Positions 58,665 through 64,000 of a stretch of DNA of 64,000 bases are shown one piece after another. Under the pieces are notes generated by a model. That model saw only the letters and a list, made by a program, of their open reading frames with translations. It did no database searches and was not told the origin of the DNA. The translations under genes and the position numbers were made by a program. Origin of the DNA: Planctomycetota bacterium (GTDB lineage: Bacteria; Planctomycetota; Planctomycetia; Planctomycetales; Planctomycetaceae); NCBI GenBank assembly GCA_003388505.1, contig QQVO01000068.1, positions 30,465 through 94,464 on the forward strand, given 5' to 3'. Every line of letters begins with the position of its first letter. The first letter of the stretch is position 1.

Positions 58665-60406
58665 TTCTCCAGGCACTGTGCGCTTACTACGACCGGCTGA
58701 AAGACGATCCACAGACCGGCATCGCCGAGTTCGGATATTCCGTGCAGAAGATCAGCTTCGAAGTCGTCCTGAACGACGATGGTTCGTTGCACGCAATCGA
58801 GGATGCCCGCCAACAGGACGGGAAGAACCTCATTTCACAGTCCTTGATCATGCCCGGCGGGGCCAAGCCCTCCGGCTCAGGAATCAATCCCTGTTTCCTG
58901 TGGGACAACACCGGCTACATGCTCGGCTTCAAGCCCGACGACACGAAGCCCGAGCGCACGGCGCAAACCTTCGAAGCGTTTCGCGAGAAACACCTTGCCC
59001 TGCAAGATTCAATTGATGATCCGGAATTCGTCGCGGTATGCCGCTTTCTGACCGACTGGAATCCCGCGGAGGCTCCGTCTCATGACGTGTTGAATGAGAT
59101 CGGCGGTGGATTCGGGGTATTCCGAATTCGTGGACAGAAGCATCGAGTGCATGAACGAGACGCCGTGCAGAACTGGTGGCGGGAACAACTCGCTGCGCAA
59201 GGAGCGGAGGACGCCGCGCTGGGGCAATGCCTCATCACTGGCGAAACCGGCCCGCTGGCGAGACTTCACGAACCGAAAGTCAAGGGGGTCCGCGGCGCCC
59301 AATCATCCGGGGCCGCTCTCGTCTCGTTCAATTTCGATGCGGCCACGTCGTACGGAAAGGAACAGAGCGTCAACTCACCGGTGAGCCAGCAGGCGGCGTT
59401 TCAATACTGCACCGCGCTGAACATGCTGCTGCAGTCGGGCAGTCAGCAACGAATCCAGATCGGCGACGGCACGACCGTCTTCTGGACCGAACAACCGACG
59501 GCCGCGGAGTCGTTCATGGGCATGGTCCTCGGCGGACCGGCCACCGAAGACGAAGCGCTGCTGTCGCAACTCAACGCGCTGCTCAAGGCGATCGCTGCCG
59601 GCAATCGTCCACCAGAACTCGGAGACCCCGATACACGATTCTTCATTCTCGGTCTCTCCCCCAACGCCGCCAGAATCTCCATCCGCTTCTGGCATGTCAG
59701 CACACTGGGCCAGATGGTTGAACACCTGCGAATGCATTTCTCGGATCTCGCGATTGTGCGGTCACGCGACCGCGATCCCGAGTTTCCGTACATCTGGCAA
59801 CTGTTGCGGGAGACTGCGCGCGAGTCGAAGGACGTTCCCCCGCAACTCTCTGGCGTTCTGATGCGTGCAATCGTGACGGGGACACTCTACCCCGATGCCC
59901 TGGCGTCAGCCGTTATCCGCAGGATTCGTGCCGATCGCGAGATGAACTACCTGCGTGCCGCGATCCTGAAAGCCTGGCTCACTCGCCACTCGCGTTTCGA
60001 TTCTCACCCCCTGGACAAGGAGATTGCCACAATGCTCGATGTCGAAAGAAGCGAGCCGGCCTATCACATGGGCCGTCTGTTCGCAGCTTTGGAAAAAGCA
60101 CAGGAAGATGCCCTGAAGGGAATCAACGCGACGATCAAGGATCGCTATTTCGGCGCGGCGTCCGCGACGCCGGGCAGCGTGTTTCCTCGTCTAATTCGTC
60201 TCAGCCAGCATCATCTGGCAAAGCTGGAGACCGGTGCGAAGATCCATCGCGAAAGGAACATCCAGGAAATCTGCGGACGCATCAACGAGTTCCCCTCGCA
60301 TCTCAACCTGCGCGACCAAGGACTATTCGCGATCGGCTACTACCACCAGCGACAGGATTTCTTCACAAAGAAACTGGCACCCGAATCCCCTTCCGATGAG
60401 GAGTAA
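58661..60406 (+). CDS. cas8c: Cas8c (Csd1), large Cascade subunit
   Basis: A 581-aa Csd1-family protein, the type I-C large subunit that recognises the PAM and recruits Cas3. Characteristic segments: [60 protein letters not shown], and [19 protein letters not shown]. Position between cas5c and cas7c and the length are typical. No internal Cas11-like start was verified, though type I-C small subunits are often made from within this gene. Confidence 0.93.
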   Translation: MILQALCAYYDRLKDDPQTGIAEFGYSVQKISFEVVLNDDGSLHAIEDARQQDGKNLISQSLIMPGGAKPSGSGINPCFLWDNTGYMLGFKPDDTKPERTAQTFEAFREKHLALQDSIDDPEFVAVCRFLTDWNPAEAPSHDVLNEIGGGFGVFRIRGQKHRVHERDAVQNWWREQLAAQGAEDAALGQCLITGETGPLARLHEPKVKGVRGAQSSGAALVSFNFDAATSYGKEQSVNSPVSQQAAFQYCTALNMLLQSGSQQRIQIGDGTTVFWTEQPTAAESFMGMVLGGPATEDEALLSQLNALLKAIAAGNRPPELGDPDTRFFILGLSPNAARISIRFWHVSTLGQMVEHLRMHFSDLAIVRSRDRDPEFPYIWQLLRETARESKDVPPQLSGVLMRAIVTGTLYPDALASAVIRRIRADREMNYLRAAILKAWLTRHSRFDSHPLDKEIATMLDVERSEPAYHMGRLFAALEKAQEDALKGINATIKDRYFGAASATPGSVFPRLIRLSQHHLAKLETGAKIHRERNIQEICGRINEFPSHLNLRDQGLFAIGYYHQRQDFFTKKLAPESPSDEE

Positions 60407-60412
60407 CCCCCC

Positions 60413-61303
60413 ATGCAATATCGCTACGACTTCGTCTACCTGTTCGACGTAAAAGACGGCAACCCGAACGGCGACCCCGACGCTGGCAACCTGCCGCGTA
60501 TCGACCCCGAAACGGGGCATGGACTGGTCACCGACGTCTGTCTGAAACGAAAGATCCGCAACTTCGTCGGGTTGGTCAAAGGAGAAGACCCACCATATGA
60601 GATATATGTCAAGGAAAAGGCTGTTCTCAACATGCAACACGAACGGGCCTACAAGGCGTTGAATCTGGATCCGAAGAAGCGAAAGTCGAAGGGGAAGGAC
60701 AAGGCGGAAGAAGACTCACACCTCACCAAATGGATGTGCGAGAATTTCTTTGATATCCGCACATTCGGTGCGGTGATGACAACTGACGTGAATTGCGGCC
60801 AGGTGCGAGGGCCGGTTCAGTTCGGTTTCTCGCGCAGCATCGATCGTGTGATCTCGCAGGAATTCGCGGTAACTCGCTGCGCCGTCACAACAGAACGGGA
60901 GGCCGAGAAGCAGCAGGGTGACAACCGCACCATGGGTCGCAAATTTACTGTTCCCTACGGCCTGTACCGCGTCCACGGCTACATCAACCCCCACCTTGCC
61001 GAACAGACCGGATTCGACTCCAACGGCGAAGACCTAGAACTGTTGTGGTTGGCCTTGGCACAGATGTTCGAGACCGACCGCTCGGCATCTCGTGGAGAAA
61101 TGGCACCGCAGACGCTGATCGTCTTTCAGCATGACAGTGCGCTCGGCAATGCACCGGCGCACAAGCTGTTTGAGCGTGTCTTCATCGACCGCGCGCCCTC
61201 GAACAACGGCAACGGCGCTCCCGCGCGCAGCTTTGCCGACTATGTCGTCACAGTGGACGAGTCGGACCTGCCTGACGGGATCACGGTGCATCGGAAGATC
61301 TGA
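60413..61303 (+). CDS. cas7c: Cas7c (Csd2), Cascade backbone subunit
   Basis: A 296-aa Cas7-family RAMP protein that coats the crRNA. It has the Csd2 opening [20 protein letters not shown], then [48 protein letters not shown], and a C-terminal [17 protein letters not shown] region. The start at 60413 lies 6 bp after the cas8c stop with GAGGAG upstream. Confidence 0.95.
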   Translation: MQYRYDFVYLFDVKDGNPNGDPDAGNLPRIDPETGHGLVTDVCLKRKIRNFVGLVKGEDPPYEIYVKEKAVLNMQHERAYKALNLDPKKRKSKGKDKAEEDSHLTKWMCENFFDIRTFGAVMTTDVNCGQVRGPVQFGFSRSIDRVISQEFAVTRCAVTTEREAEKQQGDNRTMGRKFTVPYGLYRVHGYINPHLAEQTGFDSNGEDLELLWLALAQMFETDRSASRGEMAPQTLIVFQHDSALGNAPAHKLFERVFIDRAPSNNGNGAPARSFADYVVTVDESDLPDGITVHRKI

Positions 61304-61308
61304 ACAAA

Positions 61309-62013
61309 ATGCCCCACACCGAATCCGACCTTCTCCCGCTCTCCGCCCTGCAGCACCTGCTGTTCTGTGAGCGGCAGTGTGCGCTGATTCATGTGGAGCA
61401 GGTGTGGGCCGAGAACCGTTTCACGGCCGAGGGCCGCATCCTGCACAACAAGGCTCACGACGGGAAACCCGAGACTCGCGACGGCGTCCGCATTACGCGC
61501 GGGCTGCCGCTGCACAGTTTCGAACTCGGCCTCTCCGGTCAGGCCGACGTCGTGTTGTGGGAGCCCCCCTCCACGGCGGCGGAAGGGGGAACCATGGTGC
61601 AACGGCTGCGTGCGGCAACCGCCGATGAGCTGCAGCGGTGGACGATTACGCCGGTCGAATACAAGCGCGGCAAGCCAAAGTCGAACGATTGCGACCGCGT
61701 GCAACTCTGCGCCCAGGCGATGTGCCTGGAGGAGATGCTCGGCGTGAGCGTGCGGCGGGGACAGCTCTTCTACGGTCAGAAACGGCGCCGCTTCGACGTC
61801 GAATTCGACGAGCCCCTGCGCGAGACCACCCGGCAGGCGGCCGCGCGCGTCCACGAGTTGATGCGGGCCGGAGTCACGCCGCCGGCCGTCCGCGAGAAAA
61901 AATGCGACACCTGTTCGCTCCTGGAGATCTGTATGCCGGACGTCCTCGGGCCGCGAAAATCCGCGAAGCGCTTCTTCGACCGACAACTGGAGGCCGTGTT
62001 GCAGGAACCGTAG
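61309..62013 (+). CDS. cas4: Cas4 nuclease for spacer adaptation
   Basis: A 234-aa Cas4 of the I-C type, a RecB-like Fe-S nuclease that trims prespacers and sets PAM orientation. Conserved Cys20, Cys199, Cys202 and Cys208 can hold the [4Fe-4S] cluster. RecB-type residues D80 (SGQADVVLW) and E117/K119 (PVEYKRG) are present. The start is 5 bp after the cas7c stop. The frame ends before the Cas1 start. Confidence 0.93.
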   Translation: MPHTESDLLPLSALQHLLFCERQCALIHVEQVWAENRFTAEGRILHNKAHDGKPETRDGVRITRGLPLHSFELGLSGQADVVLWEPPSTAAEGGTMVQRLRAATADELQRWTITPVEYKRGKPKSNDCDRVQLCAQAMCLEEMLGVSVRRGQLFYGQKRRRFDVEFDEPLRETTRQAAARVHELMRAGVTPPAVREKKCDTCSLLEICMPDVLGPRKSAKRFFDRQLEAVLQEP

Positions 62014-62060
62014 GGGATGGACTCCGCGCCTCTCGACCCTTGTCCCTCGACTCTTCACCC

Positions 62061-63092
62061 TTGAAAACCCACCTCAACACACTCTTCGTCACGACGGAAG
62101 GCGCCTATCTCGCGAAGGACGGGCAGGCGGTCGCCGTGCGAGTGAAGAAGGAGACGCGGCTGCGGGTGCCGCTGCACAATCTCGACGGGATTGTCTGCTT
62201 CGGGCGGGTGGCGTGCAGCCCTCAGTTGCTGGGCGCCTGCGCCGAGGCGGGTGTGCGGGTCTCGTTGCTCTCCGAGCACGGGCGCTTCCGCGCCGCCGTG
62301 ACCGGTTTCTCGCCGGGAAACGTGCTCCTGCGGCGTGAGCAGTACCGGGCGGCCGACGATGACGCGCGGTCGCTGGCGATCGCGCGGAGCATCGTGCTGG
62401 CGAAGATCGCCAACTGCCGGACAGTCGTGCTGCGGGGGGCGCGCGATGCGACTTCGAACGAACGCTCGATCGCGCTCACGCAGGTCGCCCGCAACCTTGC
62501 CGCGCGCGTTCCGGGAGCGCGGCAGGCCAAGACGCTCGATGAATTGCGCGGAGTGGAGGGAGAGGCGGCGACGACCTATTTCGCGGCGTTCAATCAGCTC
62601 GTCAGCGTCGAGGGGGAGACATTCCAGTTCTCGAAGCGGTCGAGGCGTCCGCCGCTCGACCCGCTCAACGCGCTGCTGTCATTCGTCTACACGCTGCTGA
62701 TGCACGATGCTCGATCGGCGTGCGAGGCGGTGGGACTGGACGCGGCCGTCGGATTCCTCCACCGCGACCGCCCCGGACGCCCGGGCATGGCGCTCGACCT
62801 GATGGAGGAGTTCCGTCCCTGGCTGGCGGACCGCCTGGTGCTATCGCTGATCAACCGCCGGCAGGTGCAGGCGGGGGGTTTCACGACACTGGAGACAGGC
62901 GCCGTGACGATGGACGACGCGACGCGTAAGACAGTGCTGGTTGCATGGCAGGAGCGGAAGCAGGAAGTGCTGACGCACGCGCTTATCGACGATCGCACAA
63001 GCGTTGGGATGCTGCCGCACATTCAGGCGCGGCTGATCGCGCGGCATCTGCGGGGAGACCTCGACGCCTATCCGCCGTTTCTGTGGAAGTGA
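62061..63092 (+). CDS. cas1: Cas1c integrase
   Basis: A 343-aa Cas1, the usual length for type I-C, catalysing spacer integration with Cas2. Catalytic region: [11 protein letters not shown] (E166), [23 protein letters not shown] (H234, acidic cluster about 246-250). The likely start is TTG 62061 ([16 protein letters not shown]); no ATG or GTG fits nearby, and no clear Shine-Dalgarno precedes it. Its frame is open for 420 bp upstream across cas4 in a different frame, which is a shadow. Confidence 0.92.
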   Translation: MKTHLNTLFVTTEGAYLAKDGQAVAVRVKKETRLRVPLHNLDGIVCFGRVACSPQLLGACAEAGVRVSLLSEHGRFRAAVTGFSPGNVLLRREQYRAADDDARSLAIARSIVLAKIANCRTVVLRGARDATSNERSIALTQVARNLAARVPGARQAKTLDELRGVEGEAATTYFAAFNQLVSVEGETFQFSKRSRRPPLDPLNALLSFVYTLLMHDARSACEAVGLDAAVGFLHRDRPGRPGMALDLMEEFRPWLADRLVLSLINRRQVQAGGFTTLETGAVTMDDATRKTVLVAWQERKQEVLTHALIDDRTSVGMLPHIQARLIARHLRGDLDAYPPFLWK

Positions 63093-63094
63093 CG

Positions 63095-63385
63095 ATGTAC
63101 GTGCTCGTGACCTATGATGTGTCGACAGTGACGCCCGAGGGGAAGCGGCGACTCCGTCACGCAGCGAAGGCGTGCCTGGATTACGGTCAGCGTGTCCAGA
63201 ACTCGGTGTTCGAGATGGAAGTCGACCCGGCACAATGGACTGAGTGCCGCGAACGGCTGTTGCGGATCGTCAATCCGGATGAGGACAGCATTCGCTTCTA
63301 TTATCTGGGCCGCAACTGGCATCGCCGGGTCGAGCATCATGGACAAAAGGAGGGTTACGACGTCGACGGACCGTTAATCGCGTAA
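63095..63385 (+). CDS. cas2: Cas2
   Basis: A 96-aa Cas2, structural partner of Cas1: [20 protein letters not shown] with the conserved N-terminal Asp8, [17 protein letters not shown] and [10 protein letters not shown]. The ATG at 63095 is two bases after the cas1 stop. Last gene before the leader. Confidence 0.95.
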   Translation: MYVLVTYDVSTVTPEGKRRLRHAAKACLDYGQRVQNSVFEMEVDPAQWTECRERLLRIVNPDEDSIRFYYLGRNWHRRVEHHGQKEGYDVDGPLIA

Positions 63386-63606
63386 TTGGAGTTGGCCTTG
63401 GACACGGCGAGACAGCACGCACCGCGTGTTGCGAACCTGGAGCGCGCGTGCGGGATGTGAGAGGTTCGCGATTGTCGCATCTTCCATAACAAGAACGAGT
63501 AATGGAAAGGAGGAGTTGTAGGTGATGCCAACTTGCTGTCGAACCGACTGCAGTTCGCGGATTGTGCGAAGCAATCAGTGGAGTCGGCACGAGTTGGTGA
63601 GCCGGA
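63386..63606 (+). promoter_or_regulatory. CRISPR leader
   Basis: About 220 bp between cas2 and the first repeat, the leader position. It holds an 8-bp inverted repeat, gcgaacct at 63431-63438 with aggttcgc at 63462-63469. Short A/T-rich stretches follow. It should contain the array promoter and integration signals, inferred from position. Confidence 0.7.

Positions 63607-64000
<394 letters not shown>

Overview
The window looks like chromosomal DNA of a planctomycete. It is GC-rich and gene-dense with many exported proteins. Its gene families are ones common in that phylum: PQQ-type beta-propellers, a HEAT-repeat exported protein, a carbamoyltransferase next to an SxtJ-like protein, large hybrid kinases and a WD40 remnant. 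Short inverted repeats are dispersed between genes. I saw no rRNA or tRNA gene. The genus cannot be fixed from sequence alone.

1-20 kb is mostly housekeeping and exported proteins: two PLP enzymes (the first cut by the window edge), a PQQ-propeller protein, a BtpA-family protein, PurH, an exported beta-helix protein, a HEAT-like protein, a TAXI-type binding protein, TilS, an MFS transporter, a second large PQQ-propeller protein and the carbamoyltransferase/SxtJ pair. 19.6-47.2 kb is dominated by signalling and envelope-stress genes: an NtrC-type sigma-54 activator, two hybrid histidine kinases (one a giant CheB-CheR-PAS-LOV kinase), a ferritin-like protein, tandem BON-MscS channels, a PP2C phosphatase and a long run of small membrane or lipoproteins (DUF1328, GlsB/YeaQ-like, YqaE/Pmp3-like, CsbD-like, glycine-zipper and holin-X-like proteins), followed by an AI-2E family transporter and a YihY protein. 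Six -24/-12 (sigma-54-type) promoter matches sit just upstream of these stress genes, which suggests a local sigma-54 regulon.

47.2-55.7 kb is an accessory island. It opens with a frameshifted gene remnant and a large serine recombinase, then a run of small genes ending in a ubiquitin-like conjugation module: a beta-grasp Ubl, an E2-like protein with a C-terminal Cys-rich RING-like tail, a JAMM/JAB peptidase and a ThiF/E1-like adenylyltransferase. The E2-like gene has an in-frame UGA exactly at a cysteine position of a perfect 15-residue CxxCx4CxxC repeat, and the repeat continues in frame beyond the UGA. This is the most unusual signal in the window. It could be a nonsense mutation, stop-codon readthrough or selenocysteine recoding. 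A WD40 gene remnant follows.

55.7-64 kb is a complete type I-C CRISPR-Cas locus (cas3-cas5c-cas8c-cas7c-cas4-cas1-cas2), a leader and the start of a CRISPR array of 32-bp repeats that runs off the window. Two of the visible spacers share 14 seed-side bases.
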